A stretch of 64,000 bases of DNA from Carposina sasakii (taxonomy: Eukaryota > Arthropoda > Insecta > Lepidoptera > Carposinidae): contig CP053156.1 in the NCBI GenBank assembly GCA_014607495.2, positions 5,456,001 to 5,520,000 on the forward strand. Direction: 5' to 3'. Position 1 is the stretch's first letter; every line of letters begins with the position of its first letter. A model generated the notes under the pieces. It ran no database searches, was not told the DNA's origin, and saw nothing but the letters and a program-made list of their open reading frames with translations. This document shows positions 1-9,530 of the stretch, in pieces. The translations under genes and the position numbers were made by a program.

Positions 1-475
1 GTTTTATTTTACTGTTGTGCATCAAATAAATCTGAAAATTATTGGTACTTGATAAAAATGATATTCATTTCTTCGTATTGTTGGAAATTATTCAATATTT
101 CAGCATTTTATCTCTGTACTAATTATTATGTTGTTATTCTGCTCATACATTATACTATCTTGCTTTTTTTAAATGTAACTATAGGATATTAATATTATAT
201 GAGCTTGTTCAATAATTAAATAAGAGAAAATTTACTCAAAAATATTGAAAGTTAAACACACGAGGAAAATAGCTACCTAAAATAACTGAAAGACCGTTCT
301 GTGAATGATCTCAATTATTTTCTTTTACAGTAAACATTCATATTTTTATTATGTTTGTAAAAAATATTATTTCCCCAAAATAATTTAATTCACAATAAAA
401 ATAAAGAAAAACTTTCTTGTTATCCTACAGGTATGTACATTTAATGAAATCGAACGGTTTTTGTATATTTAGAAA
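1..475. other. AT-rich, no feature seen
   Basis: No coding potential, RNA gene or repeat family that I recognise. Strongly AT-rich sequence with homopolymer runs. Confidence 0.6.
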
Positions 476-650
476 CTAGCGGACGCCCACGAGACTTTGT
501 TCGCGTAAACTTTAGAACTCTTGTTTCTGCTGTTCCCGTAGGAATTTCAAGAAAGCCTTTTTTATCGGATACCTACCTACGTCATACACGTCATGCTGTG
601 CATTGATACATCAGTTGTTCATTCAGGATAAAGCATTTTAAATATACTTA
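476..650 (+). repeat. D-family interspersed repeat, diverged subtype
   Basis: Starts CTAGCGGACGCCCACGAGACT, a diverged form of the D start GACGCCCGCGACTTCGTCCG. The downstream text (TCTTGTTTCTGCTGTTCCCGT, then TTTTTTATCGGATACC and TTCATTCAGGATAAAGCAT) matches the repeat at 12460-12730 and, reversed, those at 20930-21050 and 48640-48815. No open frame. Confidence 0.6.
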
Positions 651-779
651 TGTGTGTATGTGCAGATGATGGTATCAGAACAACGCTGATAGTATCTACG
701 AATAATGGTTAAAAGAAATAAATAAACACATACCATGACTGCGTGTAACTTTGTCTGAAATGAAGAATACGTCAAGAGA

Positions 780-1313
780 CGAAGAGATTTAAGCTTTTCT
801 TAAGCAGCTTTGTGCCGGAATTATCGAAGCCGGGACAAGAACGACTAAAATGGTACATCCTTAATCGCATTATATTTTGTACGGAACTGATTTTTTACGA
901 GTATATCCAACGGACGCTGATTCTCGCGTCCCTCGACATTATCTCTATATCCGATTTTTTTATATATGTATCGATAAAAGAACATTTGAATAGCTGACAT
1001 AATCAGAACTGTTGCATAGCGTATCAACTGGATAGTATTTAGAGTCGTACTGGTCGGGGGCACAGAAATGAATGTCGAGTTCTGGGGGTTCTATACCTAC
1101 TACACCCTAACCAAGACATCAGCTGGTCATAAATCTATACCTTTTATTTAAGCATTAAATTTGTGGTTTGCCAGTAACTAAATGTCCACGTGAAATATAC
1201 AAAGGCAACGACTTAAAAACCGTCGCCTACCTACGAGGAGATTTCGCTTCCCAAGCGGCTTTGCGCGGGGATTACCAAAATAGGGACGGGATACATTCCT
1301 AATCGTATTATTT
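780..1313. repeat. Two diverged copies of a short unnamed repeat
   Basis: Positions 780-885 and 1234-1313 share the order GAGATTT..GC..CAAGC.GCTTTG.GC, then a G-rich stretch, then CATTCCTAATCGTATTAT or a close variant. They are direct copies about 450 bp apart. The DNA between holds short overlapping frames on both strands with no recognisable product. Family not identified. Confidence 0.45.
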
Positions 1314-2250
1314 CATGGACCTGGTCATATAAGGGTATGTATAACATCATGTTAAGAAAATAATATATTTTTAAATGTTATTTATGTTTGCATTACATTT
1401 TATTAAAAATTGTAATATGAGATAGGCATTAGGTATATAGATAGATAGCTATACAGGTGAAATTCTTTATTGTACTACAAGTTTTTGTATAAGGGTGAAT
1501 TTAATGCTTTTTTAAGCTTTAACAAAAAGCCAAAGTTCTGATACACTGTTACATTGTTCAGAAAACCGAAACCTTATAGCTTCAATATATTATGTAAAGA
1601 CTTGAGCCACGTTCCTCTTGTAGAAATCAGCATGAAATAAAAAAATGTGTTTACAATAATCATGTACATATACAAGGTGTATTATAAGATTTAAATTATT
1701 TAGCATTGTTCAATTTACGATGTTTTAGGCCCACTTTTCGGAAATGCTACTCCTAACACGCTGCTACGGAAAGCTATCATAGTTAATACTCGTATACTCA
1801 TTCTCGATTAATTTAAATCTTATGCATTTATTACAAGTAGGCCAAACTAAGTTCATTATTCATATTGCTGATTTTTTGCCCATTTATAGAATAGCAATGA
1901 AACATTGCTAAAATAACCACCAAAAGTAGAAATTCGTAACCCTCACAATTTTTGATAGGGACTAATATCATGAGCATTTTTTATGCAAATGTAATTTAAA
2001 CGATTACAAAATCTAAACGAGTTTACACAGGTTTATTAATGTTTAAACTTGACTCAATTTCTATAAAAGGAAAAAAGAGAAAAATCCTGCTGCCTTAAAA
2101 TATGGAACAGGTAATACAGCCTACTTTAATATTCAATTATACTCGTATTATATCATGAACGAAGGAAATAAAATTCGGATGTAATGAAAAGTTTTGATTA
2201 TAGGATTAATATTATATTTACTTGATACTATATTTTATTTATTTATTTAC
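1314..2250. other. AT-rich, no feature seen
   Basis: No open frame of note, no recognised repeat, no RNA gene. The only pattern is simple AT-rich tracts. Confidence 0.6.
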
Positions 2251-2650
2251 GGCGGTGATAGCCCAGTGGATAAGACGTGCACCTTCCAAGCGGGAGGCGT
2301 AAGTTAGATCCCAGTGACGGGCCTGTACTTTAGATGAAAACAAAATAGCTATTTTGTTTTCATCCAAGGCCTGTACCAATGAATTTATTTCATGTACAGA
2401 TTTTAATGTTGCAAAATTGTCACGTAGCTCGTGCCTCGGAAAGCACGTAAAACCGTTGGTCCTGCGCCTGATCTCTCTCCGGTCGTGTCGGCTTTCCGTC
2501 CCATCGGACTATGAGATTGAGGGAATAGAGAGTGCATCTGTGTTTGCGCACACACTTGTGCACTATAATACCTACTGCATACCTGGCCAATCTCCATAGA
2601 GATTGGTCGCCTTGGCCGAAATACGGTCGGAGATCATCACCATATTTGTG
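2251..2650 (+). repeat. tRNA-derived SINE (family E)
   Basis: The head looks like a tRNA gene. An A-box-like TAGCCCAGTGGATAAGACG is followed about 35 bp later by a decayed B box (AGTTAGATCCC, expected GGTTCGAATCC). Such internal boxes are the RNA polymerase III promoter of tRNA-derived SINEs. The body runs through GTCCCATCGGACTATGAGA and GTGTTTGCGCACACACTTG, which I recognise from lepidopteran interspersed repeats. A second copy at 9153 shares head and body. This copy is split by a 40-bp palindromic insertion (2328-2367). Transcription of so decayed a copy is unlikely. Confidence 0.7.
2328..2367. mobile_element. 40-bp palindromic insertion with 8-bp target duplication
   Basis: Positions 2333-2364 are a perfect 32-bp palindrome, GATGAAAACAAAATAG followed by its exact reverse complement. 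The insertion is bracketed by GGCCTGTA at 2320-2327 and 2368-2375. The sister SINE at 9153 has a single GGCCTGTA followed by normal body sequence, so it serves as an empty-site control. An 8-bp duplication is typical of hAT transposons. The simplest reading is a hAT-type element reduced to its two terminal repeats; a templated repair event is the alternative. Confidence 0.7.
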
Positions 2651-2654
2651 AATA

Positions 2655-2745
2655 CAATAATGTGATCCTATACTGATGCGGGGCTTCGCTGGAATACATG
2701 CAATACATAGCTGCATCTCCATCCATGCATGTCGTAAGAGTCAGA
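2655..2745 (-). repeat. B-family repeat, 3' fragment, reversed
   Basis: Reads ATACTGATGCGGGGCTTCGC, then CAGCTGCATCTCC and CATGCATGTCGTAAGAGTC. This is the reverse complement of the B 3' part (GACTCTTACGACATGCACGG ... GAAGCCCCGCATCAGCA). It directly abuts the end of the E SINE. Confidence 0.7.
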
Positions 2746-3096
2746 GACTTTTGACGGACAAGGGACCGTCGAACTTTGGCGGACTTTTATCAGATTCACG
2801 TCTATAAGCGCTTTAAAGAACTCAGGGATTTGTCTCTGATGTTCATGATCTTTCTATGCTATGAAGTAATAAATAAATAGAAAGGTTTAACTGTCACAAA
2901 AATTGCGTGTCTCACATACCCACGACCGTGTTAGTACACCTCGAATCCCATTACTCCTTATTTCAAGCCAGTGTTTCCAACTCAAAGCATTTCACCCAAA
3001 TCTAAACGTAATTTGATTACTGGAAATGTTTTTTTTTTAGTAGAAGTATGATTTTCTGATTCTGATTCATTCAGGACAAATCATTTTATATGTAAA
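2746..3096. other. No feature seen
   Basis: Low-complexity AT-rich DNA between repeats. A TTCATTCAGGACAAA stretch near 3070 resembles D-subtype body sequence, but nothing more can be supported. Confidence 0.5.
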
Positions 3097-3517
3097 CTGG
3101 TGGACGCCCGCGACTTCGTCCGCGTGGACTGCAGAAAAAACAAATGTCGAAATTACATACATACATATAATCACGCCTTTATCTCTTGCGGGGTAGGCAG
3201 AGCACTAAGGGTCGATAGGACCACATGGTGCCACTTCTGACCAATTTTGAGGGTAAAGTTGAGATGTACAAGTTCGGTTAGTAGTGACAGGTGGTCAGCC
3301 CATCGCCTACAAAACACCAAGACCCTCTAGTCCCTCTACTGACTTGTACAGTATGCCCGGGCAGAGAAGCAGCTGTAGTATTATACGTTTTTTTTTTCAC
3401 TTCCAGAGCAGCATAGAAGATTTATTAAAATCACTCTAGACGTTTTTATGTGAAAGAGTAACAAATATCCATCCATCCATACTCACAAACTTTCGCGTTT
3501 ATAATATTAGTAGGATA
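3097..3517 (+). repeat. D-family repeat interrupted by a C-family SINE
   Basis: Left part 3097-3154 begins CTGGTGGACGCCCGCGACTT and continues to AATGTCGAAATT. Right part 3422-3517 resumes with TTAAAATCACTCTAGACG and ends CGCGTTTATAATATTAGTAG. The central body is missing at the break, which is filled by a reversed C element. D is very common in Lepidoptera. D is defined here as plus when read from GACGCCCGCGACTTCGTCCG to ATAATATTAGTAGGAT. Confidence 0.8.
3155..3421 (-). repeat. C-family SINE-like element, full length, nested in D
   Basis: Read on the minus strand it starts TCTTCTATGCTGCTCTGGAAG, passes through TACTACAGCTGCTTCTCTGC and GGCGATGGGCTGACCACCTG, and ends in an (ATGT)n tail. Length is about 265 bp. 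The tail and the copies sharing one 3' end suggest reverse-transcriptase-mediated spread. No open frame and no obvious tRNA boxes, so the head is of unknown origin. Confidence 0.75.
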
Positions 3518-3556
3518 AAGATTTTTATTATAAGGAAAGTAGTATGTAAATACATA

Positions 3557-3735
3557 CTACACACGGCTGTGTAGCCAGATCTGCAGGATCACAAGGAAGA
3601 TCTTGCAGCTGCGTTTAGTAGGTAGGTAACTAGGATGCCTAGATGATTAGTGACAAGTTGCTAACTTGATCACCTGAGAGAATGCCCAAGTATCTAACGG
3701 ACACTTTCAATAAGCGATCTTGTGTGATTTTTTGC
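3557..3735 (+). repeat. B-family repeat, diverged
   Basis: Carries ACACGGCTGTGTAGCCAGATC, TGCAGGATCAC, then AGTGACAAGTTGCTAAC and GAGAGAATGCCC. These are the hallmarks of family B (about 215 bp when complete). The 3' part is lost after about 3735. B is defined as plus when read from GCCAGAACTGCAGGATCAC towards GAAGCCCCGCATCAGCACAG. Confidence 0.65.
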
Positions 3736-4324
3736 ATATTTCAAAATTAATCTTCAAATTGATTTCATACAAAATTTCAAATTAGGATATAAAAAAAATC
3801 AGAGTTTCTTTTTGACCTCTAGTGTTGAAAATGGTGGTTAGTCGAATCTTATGACATGCATGGAAGGAGATGTAGCCGACATTTTTTAGTAAACCTAAAG
3901 TAGTAGGTATTTCGAAATTGTAGCTGGCAACATTGTTGCGAGGTAACAACGATTGTAGCAACACAATCAGTCCCATCGACGTGATAATTGCTACCATGAT
4001 GGAAGCCAGGCTCGCGTGTGTGCGTGCCTGCTCTGATTAAATCCTACTCAAGTTTGTTTGATTGTAAGTGGCGGGGGAAATGTGTTGGCTTTTTGAGGTG
4101 AATGCGTACGAGACATAATTTGTAGGTACATACTTACTGTAAGGTTAATTGTTTATTGGTGTTGGTGTTTTTTCAAATGTATCTTATATGTATATTTCTT
4201 TCTTTGGCACGCTCTAGAGCCTTAACGTTTTGTCGCATTTTAGCTTCATTTTGCGGTATCAATCAAAACCTGAATTCATTTTTAATAAACAACACTCTCT
4301 TGATCTTTCGAGATTTTGTAACTA
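3736..4324. other. No feature seen
   Basis: Mixed-composition DNA. Short frames of up to 80 codons on both strands show no family resemblance and end in repeat sequence. Confidence 0.5.
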
Positions 4325-4524
4325 CTAGCTGTTGCCCACCACTCGCAGAAAAACCAAATGTCGAAATTATCCGGGATAAAAATATTTTCCCGGGATAAAA
4401 AGTAACGTTTGTGTTAATTCAGGATGTCACTAACCCCATTCCAAATTTTATTGAAATCGCAGTAAGTAACAAATATATATACCCAAACACTCACAAACTT
4501 TTGCCTTTATAATATTAGTGTAAT
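4325..4524 (+). repeat. D-family repeat
   Basis: Begins CTAGCTGTTGCCCACCACTC, contains ATTATCCGGGATAAAAATAT and ends TTTATAATATTAGTG. The head variant CTGTTGCCC replaces GTGGACGCC. No coding content. Confidence 0.75.
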
Positions 4525-4784
4525 AAAAGCGATCTAAAGAGAAAAAAAAAAATACTGCGTAAAATATGAGGGCGTATCACTAGTTCCATTACAAAATTTA
4601 GAAGTGAAAGGGCCTTTTTGGACTCCTAATTTCATACATGACCTCATAATTATTATTCCACTTAATGCTCCATGGGCTTTAATATTTAATTAAGTGAATT
4701 ATTAAAGCGAGAATCGCAAGCCTATTACACGTCTAATCTGGGTTTTAGGGCCTACTGCACCATCCCCTTGTGACTTATACAGGG

Positions 4785-5185
4785 TCATAGAGGAATAAGA
4801 TGTAGACATAGAGTGCTAATGTCATACTAAGAGTTTCGATGCACCATTAGACTTTTCGGTGCCTCACAATTCCAGTCCTTGACACTTAGATTGCATTACT
4901 ATACGTTACAATACATTAGTAATGTAGTACATTACTATCATCATCATCATCATCATCAACAGCCTATTGCAGTCCACTGCTGGACGTAGGCCTCTCCCAG
5001 GGCACGCCACAAGACTGCCATGAGGGGTATTTGCCCATAGTCACCACTCTATTATTATTACTATACATTACACTAATAGAATCTAAGTGTCAAGGACTGG
5101 AATTGTGAGGCACCGAAGTCTAATGGTGCATCGAAACTGTTAGTATGACATTAGCACTCTATGTCTACATCTTATTCCTCTATGA
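4785..5185. mobile_element. Foldback (snap-back) element with a SINE in its loop
   Basis: Arms of about 107 bp, 4785-4893 and 5080-5185, are inverted copies starting TCATAGAGGAATAAGATGTA and ending TTCCAGTCCTTGACACTTAG. Identity is high with only scattered differences. The loop holds a CAT microsatellite and a truncated RTE-derived SINE (4935-5048). ACAGGG or ACAGGGTG flanks the outer ends. Superfamily not determined; the shape fits a non-autonomous DNA transposon. Confidence 0.8.
4935..5048 (-). repeat. RTE-derived SINE, 3' fragment
   Basis: On the plus strand it reads (CAT)n, then AGCCTATTGCAGTCCACTGC, TGGACGTAGGCCTC and TTGCCCATAGTCACCACTC. On the minus strand this is the last ~110 bp of an RTE-like LINE or SINE with a (GAT)n tail. 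It lies in the loop of the foldback element, so it inserted later or was captured. Confidence 0.85.
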
Positions 5186-5289
5186 CAGGGTGTAAGATAA
5201 AGGATATTATAATGTTAAAAGGACTGTTATCATGAATGACCTTGGCCATACAAACTGGGATTGACCTAGGCCTTACTTATAGCTCGAAA

Positions 5290-5395
5290 TTTCTACAAAA
5301 AAAAATCCGCTGCTTGGTTTTAAAGATCTAAGCATACAAAGCACAGCGGGAAGCAACTTTTTTAAATAATAATATGATAATGCAGTGATGAGTAG
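5290..5395 (+). repeat. Unnamed lepidopteran repeat (GATCTAAGCATACA family)
   Basis: Contains AAAGATCTAAGCATACAAAG and CACAGCGGGAAGCAACTTT, a combination I recognise from lepidopteran dispersed repeats. A related 24228-24410 segment carries other parts. No coding frame. Confidence 0.4.
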
Positions 5396-5411
5396 CGTAA
5401 TAGGCGATGTG

Positions 5412-5707
5412 GGGTGGGCAGTAGCGACTCCCGTGTCTACCACATTGTTCGAAAATCAGACTGTAGTCACCGCTATTTAGAAATAATATCGAGTGTCATC
5501 AAAATGCGACCATTATCACATCGGCAGCTTTTTCACTCTTCCTTACATGCGGAACAAGTATGGAGTATCCTTAGTGGATCCCTAAACAACAATCTGACCA
5601 CATCTGCCATCTCACTCACTCAAATATGGAGTATGCTTAGTGGATCTTTAAATACTGACCACAGCATCTTTCTCACTCTTCCTTACACGAGGCACAAGAA
5701 CGTTTAA
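5412..5707 (+). repeat. SINE fragment joined to a 65-bp tandem duplication
   Basis: Positions 5412-5470 match the middle of the RTE-derived SINE (GGGCAGTAGCGACTCCCGTG, then CGAAAATCAGACTGTAGTCACC). Downstream, TATGGAGTAT.CTTAGTGGATC occurs at 5560 and 5625, a 65-bp period, between two copies of TCACTCTTCCTTACA. A 97-codon frame covers it (5414-5707), but its repetitive residues follow the DNA duplication; I do not call a gene. Confidence 0.5.
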
Positions 5708-6540
5708 TATTTCACTGTATCGTTATTACTAGCGACCCCCCGCTGGTTTCTTCGCGAGACTTCATAAATTTCGCTAAATTTATTACGTTTTAGAAAATAT
5801 GGAGGTGTCAGGTCCTGGGTACCTAAAATGGTGGCACTAGTGTAATTGTACTGAAAACAATTATGACATAGTGAAGAATATATTTAGTAGTAAGCGATTT
5901 CTTAAGTAACCACTACAGCCCCTTAAGTTTTTACTAAAAGCAATGCGAAAACAAAAATTATTTATTTATAGGTTTGTAGTTACATTATAAGATTTTACAT
6001 GCTTCATACTTAAGACTAAATGACCAGACCAATTAAAAACAAACACAACATGCAAAATACATAAATAAAACAGGGAAAAGACAATAGAATAATATAAGTG
6101 TACCTATATAACCAATATGTAAATCAATAAGAAATGAACAGAGTAAAATCGACCGAATTTATATCAAATGATATTATATAAAATCTTGATTTGCCGCTGA
6201 TTTTATATAAAATCCAAAAAATTTACTATTGTATTGTTACTGATTTATTTTTGCAGCCAACGCGTTTTAAAAACTCTCTGGCTGCGTGTTCTGTAGATAG
6301 CTTATTGATACTTACGGACATAATACGAGTACATAATTATAAACACTATGGAATATTACGAAAATCTTAATAGAAGCCGATTTTTAAAATGCGCCTTTTT
6401 AGGCACCCTGCTCGTTAAGAGTTTTTGTTGTGAGACTGTACCTACTCTTATTTATGAGATAGTCATTATTCTATCTCATAAACTAAAAAAATGTACCATC
6501 ATACCGTGTAACAAATAAACGTGGAATACGAAGGATTTCC
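5708..6540. other. AT-rich, no feature seen
   Basis: Only AT-rich unique-looking sequence. A weak D-like scrap (TTCTTCGCGAGACTTCATAAA) lies near 5740. Confidence 0.5.
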
Positions 6541-6702
6541 TACAGTCACGTTTGGGGGACATGACAAGTTGCTAACTCATCGTCTGAGAGAATGCCCCTG
6601 AGTTTCTTAGTCGACTCTTACGATGGAAAAAATACAGCTATACCTGTATTCTGAGTATATAACTATATTCAAGTGAAGCCCCGCATCAGCATAGGACAGC
6701 AA
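6541..6702 (+). repeat. B-family repeat, 3' part
   Basis: ATGACAAGTTGCTAACTCATC, GAGAGAATGCCCCTGAGTTT, TTAGTCGACTCTTACGA and GTGAAGCCCCGCATCAGCAT are B hallmarks. The 5' third is absent. Confidence 0.75.
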
Positions 6703-6729
6703 AATCAAATTAATACACTAAATACTTAT

Positions 6730-6958
6730 ATTTATTAAATAAATAAATATTCACACAACGACACATTAAACTAGTACCACACTAAGATCTCTAAGGTCTT
6801 GTGTTATTGGTAACTAAATAATAGTATATAAATGCAAAGATAAGTATAGAAACATTCACGCCTCGGAAACAAACATCGATATTATGTCCTGCCGGGATTC
6901 GCACCCAGGACCTATGCCGTCGCAGGCAGGGTTACTAAATACACCAGTCGGCTGTCAA
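6730..6958 (-). repeat. Metulj-like tRNA-derived SINE
   Basis: Read on the minus strand it begins TTGACAGCCGACTGGTGTAT (A-box region), has the B-box GGTGCGAATCCC, then GAATGTTTCTATACTTATC, GTTACCAATAACACAAGACC and a (TTTA)n tail. This matches the layout of the Metulj SINEs known from Heliconius and other Lepidoptera. Related copies lie at 50595 (fragment) and 56872. Confidence 0.75.
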
Positions 6959-7207
6959 ATATACAGAAAGAAATAAAAATTTAATTTCATTTTGCAACTC
7001 CTTAACCGCCTCAAATACAAAACACGTAAAACCGAAGCACGAAACACATAACTAAATTAACTCTCCCACGATAGGGGCGTCTCAGTTTTTGTGTTCTCAA
7101 AACACCTTGCCATCTCGAATTTTAATGAAGGGAGCTTTTAAGGCAAGTTTCCACCGTTGTTGTCTAATATATGGAGTAGGTACTGTTTTTAGCTAAGAGA
7201 AATATTC

Positions 7208-7337
7208 CTGTGGGGCTTCACTAGAATACATCAGCTGCATCTCCTTCCGTTCATTTCCGTCTATCACCGCTATGCTAAATGAGGCTGTGGGATTTCCTTT
7301 AGGATCCTACATTTCTGGCTACCCAGAAATTCAGCCG
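7208..7337 (-). repeat. B-family repeat, internally deleted, reversed
   Basis: Reads TGTGGGGCTTCACTAGAATA, CATCAGCTGCATCTCCTTCC, then CTATGCTAAATGAGGCTGTGG and TTTCTGGCTACC. The middle (TCGACT..GACAAGTTGC) is deleted. Confidence 0.75.
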
Positions 7338-7368
7338 TGCACGTTTGTGTGTATTTCATACATTTTTC

Positions 7369-7507
7369 TGTCACTAACCGAACTTGTACATCTCAACTAT
7401 ACCCTCAAAGGGTACCCTGGTCAGTAGTGTCACCATGTGGTTCTATCGGCCCTTGGTACTCTGCCTACCCCGTAAGGGATAAAGGCGTGATTATATGTAT
7501 GTATGTA
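7369..7507 (+). repeat. C-family SINE-like element, 5' truncated
   Basis: Contains CTAACCGAACTTGTACATCTC, CACCATGTGGTTCTATCGGC, CCCGTAAGGGATAAAGGCGT and an (ATGT)n tail. 5' truncation with an intact tail fits target-primed reverse transcription. It abuts a B copy. Confidence 0.8.
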
Positions 7508-7517
7508 CCATTTTTAT

Positions 7518-7911
7518 AAGCTTTTATTTAGTTTCACCTGTCCCGTTGTCTGTAACCAAATCTTAATCAACTTAAAGATCCACTTCACGGTTTCCGATTG
7601 AGCCAAAATTTTGCATGCATGTATAAATCGGATGACAATGCAAGATTATTATGACATAGAGCTGATCTGACGATGGAGCTGGAAGGTGGCCATAAGAACT
7701 CCGTAATTAAAGGACGCAACCCCATCGAGTTTGGGCTTGTTTGATTCGATCTGTGGGGTAAGCACGAACCTTTTTACGCGGCGTAACGCTAGCGACTCGC
7801 TAGCAAAATCTATGTGATTTGACAGCTGGACAATAGCGTTACGGACTATCGAGAGGTTCATGCTTACCCCTCTTCATTTCATTTTATTAGAAATAATAAA
7901 AGCTTGTTTTA
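7518..7911. mobile_element. N-family element with short terminal inverted repeats
   Basis: Ends match as inverted repeats: TAAGCTTTTATTTA at the left and TAATAAAAGCTTG at the right. The body contains AATCGGATGACAATGCAAGA and GATGGAGCTGGAAGGTGGCC, sequence I recognise from lepidopteran dispersed repeats but cannot name. A separate hairpin MITE (7755-7870) sits in its right half. A 70-codon minus-strand frame here has no recognisable product. Confidence 0.5.
7755..7870. mobile_element. 116-bp hairpin MITE nested in N
   Basis: Terminal inverted repeats GGGGTAAGCACGAACCT and AGGTTCATGCTTACCCC close a hairpin whose second block pairs CGTAACGCTA with TAGCGTTACG. The loop is about 50 bp. No clear target duplication. 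Confidence 0.7.
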
Positions 7912-8639
7912 AAAAAGGTTTTTTTTTTAAACTGAAGCTTTTTAAACTGGTTTTTTTTCATAGCACCGTATATAAACAGATATAAAGTTTTGCGTGTTAA
8001 CTATAAATCGCTGGCTTATGGAAAACGGCCTCAACGTGAGAGAGACAATTAAAAGTTTTACATAATTCAGCTGTATGTCGGCGAGGTCGGCCCGCGATCT
8101 ACTTCCTTTCCACATCTGAGCTGATTTTAAGGGGCGAGAATGTGACGATATTAAACCGATATTGTAGCGGGAAAAAGGGTTACAAAAACATCACCTCGAA
8201 TTGTCTAATAGGCATTCTTTTTCTAAAACTAAGTCAAGATCAACTTTATCCTTCAAACAGACATATCTGACCAAACTGGAAAATGAAGCCCTAAATTAAA
8301 TCACCACCCAAAACCAGTCTGTTATAATAATATATTGAAAATGTATTAACAATAAATTTTTAATGACAGTCACGCTAGTTTTACGTCAGACCCTCGTTTT
8401 TCTCAACCGAAATCAATTGTATCTTAATAGCTTAGGGTTGAGTTTTCTTTATGGGGAAAATATTCCAAAACAATAAAGGGTGACGTTGGGTCTTAAAGCA
8501 GTTATTAAGAGGAGTTGTGAAAATCAAGGTAATTATTCAATGTCCAATGACGACTATTCAGCGCAGTTGGTAGTGATAGCGTCTATCATATAGGTGTTCG
8601 AATTTTTATAAATATCAATATGAGATAAAGGATCTCAGT
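7912..8639. other. No feature seen
   Basis: T-rich then mixed sequence. No frame, repeat or RNA recognised. Confidence 0.5.
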
Positions 8640-8858
8640 GGACCAGATTTTTGTATTGTAACTACACAACACTGTAAGTGAAGAAGTGGGAGCAAAGAAT
8701 CATAAATGAGATTCCATGTTCACGTTTAGCACAGCGGGGACAGGTATAAATGGTCAGTGAAAAGTTGCTAGTTTATCGCCTGATGTAATACCCGAGTTCC
8801 TTATTCGACGCTAAATATGCACGGAAAGAAAGTCCCGCATCAGCACAGGATTTGAAAC
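8640..8858 (+). repeat. B-family repeat, diverged full-length copy
   Basis: Shows AGATTCCATGTTCACGTTTA, AGCACAGCGGGGACAG, GTTGCTAGTTTATCGCCTGA and AAGTCCCGCATCAGCACAGG in the B order and spacing. Confidence 0.7.
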
Positions 8859-9152
8859 GTAGTCAAAGCCTTATAGTTAAAAATTGTTAATAAGCCACCT
8901 CCACCTTATACCTGCAGCAGTTGGGTGCTTTTGGAGCAGTAATTACCTGTCAAAATTTTAAAGCCGAAGGAAAATATCTGGCGGATTATACTGACACTTT
9001 GACACTTATCAAAGCTTGATGATACTTTCTGTACTTTGGGAATTTGGTGAAAAGTAAAAGGGTCTAATGAGGATAAGCCTTGAATAATATAGCGGGTTAT
9101 ACGCCGTATGCATGGGTATTTGTTACTTAATTTGATGTACTGACTTCAAGCC

Positions 9153-9530
9153 GTGATGCCCCAGTGGTTAGGACGTGTGCCTTCCAGTCGGGCGGCGTTG
9201 GTTCGATACCAGTCACCGGCCTGTATTACTAAATTTATTTCATGTTCGGCAAGCTGTTTTGTAACTTGCGACCGGTCGCAATCGCTGGATAGTCGCTGTC
9301 AAAATTGACATTTGGTATTATCCTACTAGATTAAAAAGTCAGTGCACCATACTGCTTGATTACAGAATAGGGTTTCTTGGAATCGGTCGTGTAGTCGTAT
9401 TTTGACGTTTAGCGACCGGTTGCCAACCAAACGTTACTGTCACAAGTACAAAACGGATATTGTAAAATTGTCACTTAGGTCGTGCCATAGAAAACATGTT
9501 AGCCCGTTGGACCTATAAATTAACAAATTA
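9153..9530 (+). repeat. tRNA-derived SINE (family E), split by an insertion
   Basis: Head TGCCCCAGTGGTTAGGACGT (A box) and GGTTCGATACC (B box, one mismatch to consensus). The body resumes at about 9457 with AAAATTGTCACTTAGGTCGT, matching 2414-2434 in the other E copy. A ~204-bp block (9253-9456) interrupts it. The uninterrupted GGCCTGTATTACTAAATTT here shows what the 2320-2375 site looked like before its palindrome arrived. Confidence 0.7.
9253..9456. mobile_element. Insertion with short terminal inverted repeats inside E
   Basis: Left end GCTGTTTTGTAACTTGCGAC and the reverse complement of the right end, CCGTTTTGTACTTGTGAC, are similar inverted repeats. An internal GCGACCGGTCGC and AGCGACCGGTTGCC add further pairing. 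The other E copy lacks this block. No coding content. Superfamily unknown. Confidence 0.6.

Noticed and set aside
4938..4962. (CAT)n runs here and at 43798 and 54587 as a regulatory or CRISPR-like array
   Set aside because: They are the simple-repeat tails of RTE-derived elements, not spaced repeats.
5414..5707. 97-codon frame with repeated W-S-L-S-G-S-L residues
   Set aside because: The repeated residues come from a 65-bp DNA duplication whose period is not a multiple of three in-frame units of a known repeat protein. The start lies in a SINE fragment.
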